From the NCBI RefSeq assembly GCF_000001735.4, contig NC_003070.9, positions 23,483,971 through 23,547,970 of the forward strand: 64,000 nucleotides of DNA, read 5' to 3'. Position numbers and translations under genes: made by a program. The notes beneath the pieces were generated by a model, which was given only the letters and a program-made list of their open reading frames with translations, did not search any database and was not told the origin of the DNA. Below are positions 47,387 to 58,688 of the stretch, piece by piece. This stretch comes from Arabidopsis thaliana. Its lineage: Eukaryota > Streptophyta > Magnoliopsida > Brassicales > Brassicaceae. Every line of letters begins with the position of its first letter. The first letter of the stretch is position 1.

Positions 47387-48091
47387 ATGAGAACTAGACA
47401 TGGCAGCAAAAGGACAAAGATAGAGAAGGAGTCTCGAGTAAGTCAAGTAACGTCGGAGACAAGAAGAGATTGCCTGTGAAGTCCGTAGCTAAGTTTCTCG
47501 TTGTATCCAAGTTATTGGCAACAATTATCCGCAGTCGATATTTCATTAGATCGTTTCCCTTTAGGTCTTCGCTTCAGCCACATATACTCTTTGCATTCAA
47601 ATATTTAGATAACCAAAACGGACGCCAGATTTGTAACTTCTTCACGTATTCCTCGACATCAACCAAGAATCTACCGTATTATTTATCTCTTAGTGCGACA
47701 TGCTCAATCCCGAGTCCGTATTGCCGCAGGATCAATAATGTTCCTTATTACGTTAATGGTTTGATAAGTCTTGGATGTGGACGAGAACAATTTATATGCA
47801 ACCCTAGCACAAGTAAGTACATACCTTTACCCAAAGTGAAATCAAGAAAAAAGATTATCCAAAACTTTTTCGGGTATGATCCAGTCAATGGTGAGTATAA
47901 ATTAAGTATTGTGCATGTCGGAAAAAGTGAATGATTACTGGGATGGTCCATCTTTTGAACATCAAGTATTCACATTGGGAGGAGTTGATAGATCATGGAG
48001 AATGATTGAATGCAATAACAATCTTCTTCATCGTCCCAAAACTAACGGTGAGTGCATCAATGGGACAATGTTGTTGCAAGGAGAAAAGTAA
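47387..48091 (+). pseudogene. F-box (FBA-type) pseudogene
   Basis: The start (ATG 47387, MRTRHGSKRT...ETRR) and the segment LPVKSVAKFLVVSKLLATII (47471 on) are typical of Arabidopsis F-box-associated proteins, followed by FBA-domain sequence (ISLGCGREQFICNPST, FFGYDPVNGEYK). About 14 codons that form the core F-box (PxDLxxEIL) between ETRR and LPVKS are missing, with a frame change at about 47470. A second frameshift near 47925 separates ..KLSIVHVGKSE from GPSFEHQVFTLGG. The frame then ends at 48091, far short of the family length of about 380. Not functional as an SCF adaptor. Not part of any neighbour's gene. Confidence 0.8.
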
Positions 48092-48552
48092 ACATTTCTG
48101 CTTCGTTTTCTTCTCGTATACTATATGTCAACTTTGTGTTTTATAGATTCCTTTTTTTTCCGGATTGGTTGCATAACCCCTACTTTGAATTATAAATTTA
48201 AGTTGACCAAAAAAGGCCAGCTAGATAGATCTTGTGTTATTATGGATATATTCACTCGCATCCAAAGTCAAAGTGAATATTCCACAACCATATATAAGAG
48301 AAGTTGTTTTCCAAAATTTTAACTTGGAGGCACGTTAATTTAATTCGTTTTAACTACCAAAACTTGGATTATTAATTTCACTATAAGATTCAATGAATAC
48401 TAAACTAACAAACATTGCTATATAATATTAACATATGCATCTATTTCTATTATCAGGTTTCCAAATCAAATGATTTAAGTTTGTTACAACAAGACGTGCA
48501 CACTCATTGATCATTTTACTACAATTATGTGACGACGTGAGTGCATGTCCAG
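48092..48552. other. Intergenic/leader before XUT1
   Basis: AT-rich flank; no further gene. FBA similarity beyond 48091 is not evident to me. Confidence 0.4.
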
Positions 48553-50547
48553 ATGTCCCTATCAAAACATCTACAAAAGCTTGTACACAAAAGAGAATCC
48601 AAAAAACAACCAAACAAGAAAATGCCTGTCTCCGTCTCAAAGTTGAGACGACCAAGAACGTCCAAAAAGACCGAAACCGGAAATCCCGAAAAAACACTTA
48701 AAGATCCTCGTACTTGCTGTAATAACCTTTTTTCGATCTTTTCCGCCAGATCATTTCTTTATCGTGTACCTCTCACGATTCTCTTTCTTTTCTTGATTTA
48801 TCTTTGGTCCACTTCCACGACCGTTATCTCTGGTAACGTCGTTCATATATGCATCTCTTCGCGGAAGCTCACTGACCTTTATTGCCTCACTGCCGGTTCT
48901 CAGCCCGCTTTACGTGCACCAGTCAACAATTTCACTGCGCCGGCTAGTGAAGATGTGGTAACAAGTAAAGAAGAGAAGAATGTTTTTGTTCTTGGTAAAG
49001 ACGGAGACAAGGGTTTCGCAGAAAATGAAACCTTCGAGGGAGGAAAAGATTCAGACAAATCTACGGTCGGAGAAAACCTCACCATCAATAAGAACGAAAC
49101 TTTCACAGGAGAAACCTCCGGAGAAAGAGTTTCCATTCTTAATCAAGATGCTAAACCCATCCATGAAAAGAATCTTGATTCCGTTCTTGATCAAGATTCT
49201 TTACCCAAAAACGAGATTGATCAAGATTTCATCATTGATTGGGATCCAGAAACTGGCGAAGAACGATACCGATATTTCAAAGCGAAGACCGAAGACGAGG
49301 AGACCGGTCTAAAATCTACGGAAGAGTATATTCAAATACAGAGAACTTGGTTATCGATGGGAAACAACCGCAAAAAGCCGGGATCTTGCGAAGGAAAAGG
49401 TGTATACGTTTACGATTTACCATCTAAATTCAACAAAGATTTGTTGAGGGAATGCTCCGATATGGTTCCATGGGCTGATTTTTGCAACTACTTCAAGAAC
49501 GATGCGTTTGGTGAACTGATGGAGAGTATGGGTAAAGGCTGGTTCAGAACGCATCAGTATTCACTTGAGCCGATATTTCACTCTAGAATTTTGAAGCATC
49601 CATGTAGGGTTCATAACGAGACTCAAGCGAAGCTCTTCTATGTGCCTTTCTATGGCGGTATGGATGTTTTGAGATGGCATTTCAAGAACGTTTCAAGCGA
49701 TGTGAAAGATGTTTTGCCGATTGAGATTGTTAAATGGCTCGGATCGAAGAAATCATGGAGGAAAAACTCCGGAAAAGATCATGTTTTTGTTCTCGGAAAG
49801 ATCTCTTGGGATTTTAGGAGGGTTGATAAGTATTCTTGGGGCTCAAGCTTACTTGAGATGCAAGAAATGAAAAACCCTACAAAGCTTCTCATCGAACGTA
49901 ATCCATGGGAAGTCAACGACATCGCGATACCTCATCCCACATACTTCCACCCGAAAACTGACACCGATATCGCCATATGGCAAAACAAAATACTTGGGAA
50001 ACCTCGTCGGAGCCTAATTAGCTTCGCTGGTGCAGCAAGACCCGGTAACCCTGAGAGCATCCGGTCAATATTGATTGACCAATGCAGATCGTCTCCAAAC
50101 CAATGCCGGTTTTTGAATTGTACCGATGGAGGCTGCGATAAATCGGAATCGGTTATCGAGCTTTTCCGAGATTCGGAGTTCTGCCTTCAACCGCCTGGAG
50201 ACAGTCCAACAAGGAAATCGATTTTCGATTCCCTCATATTAGGTTGTATTCCGGTGATATTTGATCCGTACAGCGCGTATTACCAGTACACGTGGCATTT
50301 ACCGGAGGATCACCGGAGATATTCGGTGTATATAAACAAAGAAGATGTGAAGTTGAAGAGAGTGAATGTGATTGAGAAGTTAATGTCAAAGACTCTAAGG
50401 GAAAGAGAGGACATGAGGAGTTACATTGTTCATGAGCTTTTGCCTGGTTTGGTCTATGGAGATTCTAATGCTAAGTTTGAGAGATTTCGAGATGCTTTCG
50501 ATATTACTATGGATAGTTTATTCAAGAAGATTGCAAAAACTGTATAA
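48553..50547 (+). CDS. XUT1: GT47 xyloglucan glycosyltransferase (XUT1), 664 aa
   Basis: Intronless. First ATG at 48553 gives 664 aa; an in-frame ATG at 48622 (A at -3, MPVSVSKLRR) would give 641 aa and has the better context. The open frame extends 12 bases further 5' only from a GTG. Type II Golgi topology: basic N-terminus, membrane anchor RVPLTILFLFLIYLW, an acidic/Ser/Thr stalk, then an exostosin (GT47A) domain with CEGKGVYVYDLPSKFN, AKLFYVPFYGG, FVLGKISWDFRR, RRSLISFAGAARPGN, and FCLQPPGDSPTRKSIFDS (the C-terminal donor-binding signature). From memory this is AT1G63450, the root-hair xyloglucan galacturonosyltransferase XUT1/RHS8. GT47A members add galactose or galacturonic acid to xyloglucan side chains; which sugar is from the literature, not visible here. 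Confidence 0.9.
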   Translation: MSLSKHLQKLVHKRESKKQPNKKMPVSVSKLRRPRTSKKTETGNPEKTLKDPRTCCNNLFSIFSARSFLYRVPLTILFLFLIYLWSTSTTVISGNVVHICISSRKLTDLYCLTAGSQPALRAPVNNFTAPASEDVVTSKEEKNVFVLGKDGDKGFAENETFEGGKDSDKSTVGENLTINKNETFTGETSGERVSILNQDAKPIHEKNLDSVLDQDSLPKNEIDQDFIIDWDPETGEERYRYFKAKTEDEETGLKSTEEYIQIQRTWLSMGNNRKKPGSCEGKGVYVYDLPSKFNKDLLRECSDMVPWADFCNYFKNDAFGELMESMGKGWFRTHQYSLEPIFHSRILKHPCRVHNETQAKLFYVPFYGGMDVLRWHFKNVSSDVKDVLPIEIVKWLGSKKSWRKNSGKDHVFVLGKISWDFRRVDKYSWGSSLLEMQEMKNPTKLLIERNPWEVNDIAIPHPTYFHPKTDTDIAIWQNKILGKPRRSLISFAGAARPGNPESIRSILIDQCRSSPNQCRFLNCTDGGCDKSESVIELFRDSEFCLQPPGDSPTRKSIFDSLILGCIPVIFDPYSAYYQYTWHLPEDHRRYSVYINKEDVKLKRVNVIEKLMSKTLREREDMRSYIVHELLPGLVYGDSNAKFERFRDAFDITMDSLFKKIAKTV

Positions 50548-51147
50548 CTTTCGTTTTTCGTTTGATTTTAATTGTCAAATTTTCAAATGTAGTTCGTTTA
50601 TTTGAATATTTTTAAAAATCTCAAAAGATGATTGCCAAAATGTTTAGAAATGCCTTATTTGTATAAGGTGGTGCAGTGGTGGTGCCATGTGACTTAGGAT
50701 AAATTATAAAATAGCATATCTAGAGAAAAGGCCTTATGATTGTATAGGTTTCTAGTTTGACGTACGTTGAAAAAAATCAGTAATAAAATATAGCAAATTG
50801 TTTTCATGATATGATTTTTATTCTTTAATTAATTTTACTATAAAGAAATTTGCTAAAATTTTATAAACGCTTATGTGAGTGAATATGTTGATAAATGATT
50901 ATTTTGATGAGTACTTAAAGCTATCATCATTTTATAGTTTTTGGAGGTTTTGCCAAAAACTAAAGGATTCTGAAAATATATCAAAAGTGGCCCAATAGAA
51001 GCCCATTAAGACCAGTTAAAACAGAGAAACGACTCTATATCGAACGTCACGCGCATTACTCGCGCGTGTGACCAAGTCCCTTTCTCTTGCTTCAGCTTCT
51101 TTCTTTCCTTCCTCGTTGACTGCTTCTTCTGCATTTCCCAGTGAGAA
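50548..51147. promoter_or_regulatory. GPX8 upstream region
   Basis: Contains GTGGCCCA near 50988 and, at 51046-51072, an inverted pair GTCACGCG...CGCGTGTGAC around a short spacer. This includes the CGCG core bound by CAMTA (calmodulin-binding) factors, 75 bp before the ATG. Binding is inferred. Confidence 0.45.
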
Positions 51148-52356
51148 ATGGCGACGAAGGAACCAGAATCTGTTTACGAGTTAAGCATCGAGGTGAATAC
51201 ATTTCTCTAACTTGAGTCATCGATTCAATAACTCTCTCTGTCTCTGATAACTTGAATGTGAGATCTTTTGTTAAAAGGAAGCACCTTTGATATAAGGGTT
51301 CTAAGAATGTGAAGAGTTTTTACTTTAAGGTGTCTTGTAGGCTTTTCCGGATGAAAAGGAATGTCAAATTTTTATATTGTCTGAAGGAACGATTTGTCTT
51401 CTGTTGTATCCCGATGTTTAGTTTAGGATTGCTTTTCTCAGTAGAATCAATCAGATCATGATGGATCATGTTTCTTTCTTCTGTTGATTGGTCTCTCACA
51501 GATTGTTTTCTATGATCTTTGATTGATTTCTTGTGTTGGCCTCTGAGTCTTTATCTTGTTCTTCCTGTAACAGGATGCAAAAGGGAACAACTTAGCACTC
51601 AGTCAATACAAAGACAAAGTTCTTTTAATTGTCAATGTTGCTTCCAAATGGTTAGTTTATTAGACATTCTATTAAGCTTCTTTCGTTTGTAACTTTCTCG
51701 TCTTGTCTTGTTTATTATATACTCTATGATGGTCTCAGTGGGATGACAAACTCAAACTACACTGAATTGAATGAGCTTTACAACAGGTATAAAGATAAAG
51801 GTAAAGTAGTGATTTCAACAAATTTCTAAGTCCACGTTATTAGCTTCCTCATTGATGTTGTTCTGTTGCAGGTCTGGAGATTCTAGCATTTCCTTGTAAC
51901 CAGTTTGGTGACGAGGAACCGGGAACTAATGACCAAATTACTGACTTTGTTTGTACTCGCTTCAAATCTGAATTCCCCATTTTCAACAAGGTACTATAGT
52001 TCACTCGATGAGTTCACTACAATTCTCTATGATTGTCCTGAAGTTCTTAAAACATTCGTATATGTCCAATTTTGTATTAGATTGAAGTAAACGGAGAGAA
52101 TGCTTCTCCTCTGTATAAGTTCCTGAAGAAAGGCAAATGGGGAATCTTCGGCGATGACATTCAATGGAACTTTGCTAAGTTTCTTGTTGACAAAAACGGT
52201 CAAGCTGTACAACGTTATTATCCAACTACTTCCCCTCTTACACTTGAGGTAAAGCAACTATCTCTCATTCACTCTCTCTCAGACACTATCTCTGCTAACT
52301 TTCTTGTCTCAATTTTTCTGCAGCATGACATAAAGAATCTTCTGAATATCTCCTGA
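51148..52356 (+). CDS. GPX8: Glutathione-peroxidase-like thiol peroxidase GPX8, 167 aa
   Basis: Six exons: 51148-51192, 51574-51650, 51739-51800, 51872-51990, 52081-52248 and 52324-52356; phases close to 167 codons. Catalytic Cys41 in NVASKCGMT (Cys, not Sec), LAFPCNQFG with Cys70, resolving Cys89 (FVCTRF), and the WNFAKF tryptophan-asparagine pair. No transit peptide (MATKEPES start), in line with a cytosolic/nuclear GPX8. Plant GPX-like enzymes reduce peroxides with thioredoxin rather than glutathione. AT1G63460 by order. Converges with AHL5 downstream (about 500 bp between stops, 52357-52860, which hold 3' UTRs only). Confidence 0.95.
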
Positions 52357-52860
52357 ATGATGAAGCTTTGTTGCTGAATCGTATTGTATTTGATTATGAA
52401 CCTCTCTCATTCAATAAAGAGCCATGACATTGACTTGGATTGATTAGTTCTGTTTGAGAGCCAAATCGGTTATTTAGATAAACCAGCATTATTATCTCAG
52501 GCTGATCAACTTGGATAGATTACTTCATTTCTAAAACCAAACACTCAAAACCAAAACCGAATTGAACACAGATATTGAAGAAACCAAAGGAAGCTTTAAT
52601 GAGTGATATAAAAGAGTTACAATCTCGTTGAGTAGCCTGAAAGTGGGGTGGTTCTGTTACATTGAGAATGTTACAATAAGGAACTGAGAGTTCTGGTCTC
52701 AATCCTGAAATGTCTGGTTTTAACATTCCCAGAGAGAAATCTACAACAACAAAGATATGTACAGCACTCACATAATGTATGCTGCTGCTGCTGCTTCCAA
52801 GACTAAAGGGTAGTAGTCGGAGTAAATAGGAAGAAAGACTAATAATGTTTTTGTTTTGAA

Positions 52861-54893
52861 TCACCCGCGAGTCAAGTCAATATCAGTGAGTGGGTTTCTG
52901 CTAGAGTCAAGTGATCTGCCTGAGCCTGAGCCTGAAACGGGCCATCCGCTCATTCCCTGAGCTGGGAAGTTCTGTGGCGTATGCTGACCCGTCGATGCTG
53001 CAGCTTCTGGTGCACTACCAGGTGTGGTCTCCATTTCGCTATTGGTCGGCTCTTGCTTAGGTTTTATTTCTTGTTTGATGGTCTTGTTATTGTTATTATT
53101 AGACTTTGCACTTGCTCCGTACACGAAACTACAAGCCACCACCTTCAAAATAACAACCAACAAAAAAATTTAGTTTAAGAGTCACATTACATATAAACAA
53201 ATCCAAACAAAATTTCTCAAACCGTACCAGAACCGTATTTTGAACTTTTGTATTCCAGGTAGCACAAATGTTATACCAAACAATTACAACCAAAACAAAA
53301 CTTAATGGAGCCAAACCAATTTTGAAATACCTGAACGAGGCTGGCTGCGATAAGCATTCCAATTCCACCGCCGATAACATGACCTTCAGGACCAGAAAGA
53401 GAGACACTCAAACCGCCTGTTCGACTTTTGGATCCACCTTCTTCATTCACCAGATAAGATCCACCTAAACTTAGAATCTCAAAACGTCCCTAAAGAACAC
53501 AAAGAAGGGATAAAGAATCTTTAGTTCTCCACGGTTTGGTTCTTTTTTGGATTAACTGAATGAACGATTTTGAAACCTCAAATGTTAAGGAAGGCGTTGT
53601 TGAAGCGGGTTCACGCAGAGTGACTGAAGAAACCGTTCCAGTGCCTGACATTATACAAAGAGCCCGAGGTCTTTTTTGTGAAAAAGACAAAACTTTCGAA
53701 ACAATATCCTGCAAGAAAAATAAAAGGAAATTGAAACAATGAAAAGCTGCATAACTCATTAAGATTGATAGGAGTTTTTAGAGATTACTTCTCCTGATCC
53801 AACACTGATCACATGAGGTGCAAAAGCAAGTCCAGCTGATGTATTCATCCACTCACCTAAGGTAATTAACAGAGTTAAATGACCATTTACTTATCTCAAC
53901 ACAAATGGATCAGTCAAATTACTCTCATAGTTAATACCTAACAACCGATGTTGAGTAGCAGTAACAACAGAGCCAAATCAATACTAATTTGACCATAAAA
54001 TCATTAAGCTTCTAGCAACCAAAATCTACCTAATCATAAGACCCCAGCTCGTGTTCTTCACAATGTACATAGAAGAAAGTTGTGCCAAAGCTTACAAATT
54101 GTGTCCATAAATCAAGAAGTCAAATATCGAGTTGACTACCACATTCTAATGACCAATTACTCATCTCAACTGGCATTGTACCCACACATGGATCAGTCAA
54201 TTTAATACCTAACAATCAATGTTGAGTAACAGTAACAGTAAGGCTAAAGCAACAAAAACCTAAAATAACCATAGAATCATACATAGCTTCTACCATTCAA
54301 ACTTTCATCTAATCATAAGATCCTTCAAGGGTTAGCCAACAGAGCTAAAACAACAACTTAACTTAATCAAGTACACAGAAAAAACTTGAGATCTCACCAA
54401 GATTAGCCAAGCGTTGCTTCCTTCCAGTTCCGGGAGGTCGACCTCTGGCTCTTTTAGGTGCATTAGGATCAGACATTGAAGAAGAGTCCTTAGACTTTTT
54501 ACTAACACAAGGCATTGGAGAAAGCCCCAATGAAACTTGTCCATCAGGAACATACTTTCTTGGCCTTCCACGTTTCTTCTTAACCATCGGTTGCTCCGAC
54601 GGTGGAGGCGGCAGCTGCAGAGTAGGCTGCACCGCAGCAGGAGAAGCCATCCCCATGTGAATGCTGTGTCCGAAATCAGAATGCCTGTGCTCAGCCATGG
54701 AGAAAGGAGGTCCTGGATTGCTAGCCTGAGGGTGGTGAATGTTAGGGTTTGACATTGGCCTCATTCCCGGAGGTGGCGGCGGCGCGTGAAGACCACTCGC
54801 GACCTGGGAAGGTGTAAGATTGGTAAAAACTCCTCTCTGAAGATAGAACTGAGAATGCGAGCCTGGAAATGCCATAGCTTCTCTCCCATCCAT
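52861..54893 (-). CDS. AHL5: AT-hook motif nuclear-localised protein AHL5, 378 aa
   Basis: Exons 54893-54398, 53856-53789, 53708-53577, 53489-53331 and 53142-52861; phases close to 378 codons. AT-hook RGRPRKY near residue 110 and a second RARGRPPG near 150, followed by the PPC/DUF296 domain (GLAFAPHVISVGSGE, VLSFSQKRPRALCIMSGTG, FEILSLGGSYL, GPEGHVIGGGIGMLIAASLVQ) and a low-complexity tail with a poly-Asn stretch (SNNNNNK). AHL proteins bind AT-rich DNA at the minor groove and form homo/heterotrimers through PPC, acting as chromatin-associated regulators. Tandem paralogue AHL12 lies 1 kb upstream in the same orientation with identical exon sizes (68, 132, 159, 282), and 3' UTRs are also similar. 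Confidence 0.95.
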
Positions 54894-55380
54894 GCATTTA
54901 AAACCCTAAATTACAATTCTTTAAGAATCTAAGAGATTTTTTAAAAAAGGAAACTTTTTTGAAGAACAAATTTATCTACCACCCAGAAATCGTAAACCCT
55001 AATAACCCAAAGAGTGAAAAGAACAACAATGGCGGCTTTTATATACCCAGTAATCAAAGTCGGGTTATTTTCAGCTGTGAGCTTAAGATCCAAACTGTTT
55101 TTATGAAACCTAGAAAAGAAAAAGAAGCTAAATGTTGAGTTCACTTAGAACTCAAAAAGAAAGTAAAATTGCAGATTTGAAATGAAGACAACAAGCAAAA
55201 GTAGCTACTACTACTGTTACAGTCTCTCTGGTAGAGAAAGCAAATCTCAGAAAAAAAAAAGGAAAGAAAAAAAAAGAAGAGAAAGGAAGTGAAGACCATT
55301 GTTTCTATTTATATACTATTTCTTTAATTAATTTTGTCAAAAAAAAATATTCAATTGGTTTACAAAAAAAATAAATTGGG
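54894..55380 (-). promoter_or_regulatory. AHL5 leader and promoter
   Basis: Telo-box-like AAACCCTAA-type motifs (plus strand, near 54901 and 54994) and a block around 55020-55075 conserved with 57850-57905 upstream of AHL12, including TACCCAGTAATCAAAGTCGG. The minus strand CTGGGTA there may be a leader-intron donor. Confidence 0.45.
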
Positions 55381-55482
55381 TTGTTTAAGAATTTTTTTTA
55401 TTAAAAAGGATATAGACTTTCTTCAATGGTTTATAACAAAATCTAATGTCTCATTAGATTTCTGACTGAAAAAGAAATTTAA
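55381..55482 (-). promoter_or_regulatory. Upstream block conserved between AHL5 and AHL12
   Basis: Similar to 58589-58688 (TTAAAAAGGATA..GACTTTCTT..AATCTAAT.TCTC.TTAGAT..). Bases 55483-55901 hold AHL12 3' UTR and nothing else seen. Confidence 0.45.
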
Positions 55483-55901
55483 GTCAATTTGAGGATATAT
55501 ATTCATTAATATTTAATGCTTTTCATGTATAAATTATGAGCTTGTCATCTTCCTATAAATTAAGGATCCTAAATCTTGTGTGTGTTGAATTACACATTGT
55601 CTACCAAATAAGAGGAATCAAGTTTACTAAATATGTTAAAGAACCTGAAAGAAAAATAGTGAACTAGTAAAGAAACCAAGTTCTTGATGACCACAATGAG
55701 ATCATAAAAGAGTTAAAAAAATCTCCTAAAATAGCATGAAAGTGGGAGGGTTCTGTTACATTAACAATGTTAGAAGGAGCTGAGAGATCTAGTATCAATC
55801 CTTAAATGTCTGATTTCAACATTCCCAGAGAGAAATCTACAATAACATATGTACAGCAATCACATTTTGTATGCTGCTGCTTCAAAGACTAATAGTGTAT
55901 A

Positions 55902-57715
55902 TCATCCACGAGTCAAATCAAAATCAGTGAGTGGGTTTCTGCAAATGTCAAGTGATCTGCCAGAGCCTGAGCCTGAACCGGGCCACCCCCTTATTCCCTG
56001 AGAAGAGAAGTTCTGTGGCGTCTGCTGACCCGCAGATGCTGCTGGTTCAGCTGCACTACCCGGTGTGGTCTCCATTTCACTATTGTTGTCCTCTTCATTT
56101 GGTTCCTTTTCTTGTCTGATGGTCTTGTTATTGTTATTATGAGTCTTTGCCCTTGCTCCGTATACAAAACTACATGCCACCACCTGAATAACAAACAAGT
56201 TTTTCAAACACTACCACATGATATCTTGAAGAGGAAAGAAAGTGACAGCACAAACATATCAAAGGCTAACATTCGTAGTTAGTTTCGCCTCGTTTTAGCT
56301 TCACTTTACAACCATTAAGAAGAAGAATTTAATATACCTGAACAAGGTTGGCTGCGATAAGCATGTCAACTCCACCGGCAATAATACTACCATCGGGACG
56401 AGAAAGAGAGACACTCAATCCGCCTGTTCGACTTCTGGATCCACCTTCTTCATTCACCAAATAAGATCCACCAAAACTTATAATCTCAAAAGGTCCCTAA
56501 GAAACACAGAAAGAGGATTAAATAAGAAATCTTTTCAGGTTTTTCTTTTTCGATTAACTGAATGAACGACTTTGAAACCTCGTATGTTAAGTGACGATCG
56601 GTTGAACCGGGTTTGCACAGAGTGACTGAAGAAATGGTTCCAGTGCCTGACATTATACAAAGAGCCCGAGGTCTTTGTTGTGAAAATGACAAAACTTTCG
56701 CAGCAATGTCCTGCAAAGAAAAATAAAAGGAAATTGATACAATGAAAAGCTGCATAAATGATCATTAATATATAAAGGAGTTTTGGTCAGTTTACTTCTC
56801 CTGCTCCAATGCTGATCACATGAGGTGCAAAAGCAAGTCCAGCTGAAGTATTCATCCACTCACCTAAAGAAATTATCAGAGTCAAGAGTTTGCTATTACT
56901 TAAAGTTTGATTAATCACATTATGATGACCAATTACTTAAACATGAATGGATTAGTAAGATTACTCTTTCACAGCTTAAAAACCTAAATCAATAACTTAA
57001 ATCAAGAAGTCGATTTCGTCCACATCTACTAATAACCAATTACTCCTCTCACCTAGCATTGTACCACACATAGATCCGTCAAACTAATAGCCAACAATCA
57101 ATATTGAGTATCAGTAACGACAAAGTAACAAAACCTAACTTAACTATAGAATCATTCAAAGCTTCTAGCATCCATAAGATTCAAGCTCATGTCCTTCAAG
57201 ACTAGCTAACAGAGCTAAAGCAAAAACTTAACTTGACAAAGTACACAGAATAGAAAACTCGAGATCTCACCAAGATTAGCCAAGCGTTGCTTCCTTCCAG
57301 TTCCAGGAGGTCGACCTCTGGCCCGTTTAGGTTCATTAGGATCAGACATTGGAGAAGAGTCCCTAGACTTATTACTAACCATCGGTTCTCCATACTTTCT
57401 TGGCCGTCCACGTTTCCTCTTAACCATCGGTTCCTCTGGTGGTGGCGGTGGCGGTGGCGGTTGCACATCAGCATCAGAAGCAGAGGAGACCACTCCCATG
57501 TGAATGGTGTGTCCAAAATCCGAGAAAGGAGGTCCTGGATTGTTAGCCTGAGGGTGATGAATGTTAGGGTTAGACATTGGCCTCAATCCCGTATGTGGCG
57601 GCGGCGCGTGAAGCCCACTCGCGACTTGGGAAGGTGCGAGATTAGTAAAGGCTCCTCTTTGAAGATAGTACTGAGAATGCGAGCCTGGAAATGCCATTGC
57701 TTCTCTTCCGTCCAT
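55902..57715 (-). CDS. AHL12: AT-hook motif nuclear-localised protein AHL12, 361 aa
   Basis: Exons 57715-57271, 56863-56796, 56710-56579, 56496-56338 and 56183-55902; phases close to 361 codons. Same layout as AHL5: conserved MDGREAMAFPGSHSQYYLQR start, a Pro-rich stretch of eight prolines, RGRPRKY AT-hook, RARGRPPG second AT-hook, PPC domain and a low-complexity Asn-containing tail. Exon 1 is 51 bp shorter than in AHL5 (the MAEHRHS segment and part of the linker between hooks are missing). DNA-binding chromatin protein, nuclear. A tandem duplicate of AHL5, judging from matching introns, 3' UTR and upstream blocks. Confidence 0.95.
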
Positions 57716-58195
57716 GCATTAAAAACTCCAAAATTACAAGTCTTTAACAGAAATAAGAGATTTTTAAATTGATTAACAAAAAAAGGAAACAAATTTATCT
57801 AATCTAATACCCAGAAATCATAAACCCTAATTCCCAAAAGTAGTAAAGAGAACAACAATGGCGGTTTTAAAATTACCCAGTAATCAAAGTCGGGTTATTT
57901 ATACTGTGAGCTCAAAATCCAATTTGTTCTTATGAACCCTAAAAAAAAAAAGCTAAAATCTGAGTTCACTTATAGAACTCGAAAAAGTACGATTGCAGAT
58001 TTGAAATTAAGAAAACAGAGGAAAGTAGCTTCTCCTACTGTTACAGTCTTGCAGAGAAAAAAATCAAATCTCCCCCTAAGAGAAAAGCTAGATTTGATTG
58101 AGAGAAATCTAGGGTTTCTGAGAAGGAGAACACAATGTATATCAGAGGAGAGACAAAGGAAGAAGACAGATGAGACAATTCAGGGAGAAGAAGAG

Positions 58196-58200
<5 letters not shown>
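57716..58200 (-). promoter_or_regulatory. AHL12 leader
   Basis: Contains the AHL5/AHL12-conserved leader block (57850-57905) and an AAACCCTAA telo-box at about 57823. Followed upstream by a long GA tract. Confidence 0.45.

Positions 58201-58270
<70 letters not shown>
58201..58270. repeat. (GA)35 microsatellite
   Basis: Seventy bases of uninterrupted GA upstream of AHL12, near the probable transcription start. AHL5 has no such tract at the matching place, only short AGAG runs (55200-55290). GA tracts bind BBR/BPC factors in plants; a role here is inferred. Confidence 0.98.
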
Positions 58271-58272
<2 letters not shown>

Positions 58273-58485
58273 AACAGTTTAATGATTCTGATTTATACTT
58301 TTAATATTGTGAACTTTTGAATTGAGAGAGGTCTTTCTCTGAAAGTTAGAAGAAAACTAAAGAAGCTGAACGAGAGTGACGACCATTGTTTTTCGTATTT
58401 ATATATCTCTTTAATTGATTTGTTATTTAATTTTGTGAAAGATAAATTCAATTGAGAGAAAGATTATTATGAAAGATTTAAGCAT

Positions 58486-58607
58486 AGTTTGTTTAAGAAT
58501 ATTTGTTTAAGAATATTTAATGTATTAGTTTGTTTAAGAATATTTAATGTATTAGTTTGTTTAAGAATAGTTTATTTAAAGTATTAGTTTGTTTAAGAAT
58601 ATTTGTT
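58486..58607. repeat. Minisatellite of about 16-33 bp units
   Basis: Five copies of a TAGTTTGTTTAAGAAT core, several followed by ATTTAATGTAT, in the AHL12 upstream region. AHL5 has one copy (about 55381-55392). Confidence 0.9.
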
Positions 58608-58688
58608 TTTAATAAAAAGGATAGACTTTCTTTGATGATTATTACAAATCTAATATCTCGTTAGATCTTTGACTGAAACCGAAATTTA
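58589..58688 (-). promoter_or_regulatory. Upstream block conserved with AHL5
   Basis: Counterpart of 55381-55482; it starts in the last minisatellite unit. Confidence 0.45.

Noticed and set aside
48541..48552. Longer XUT1 start
   Set aside because: It begins with GTG; the first ATG is at 48553 (and a better-context ATG is at 48622).
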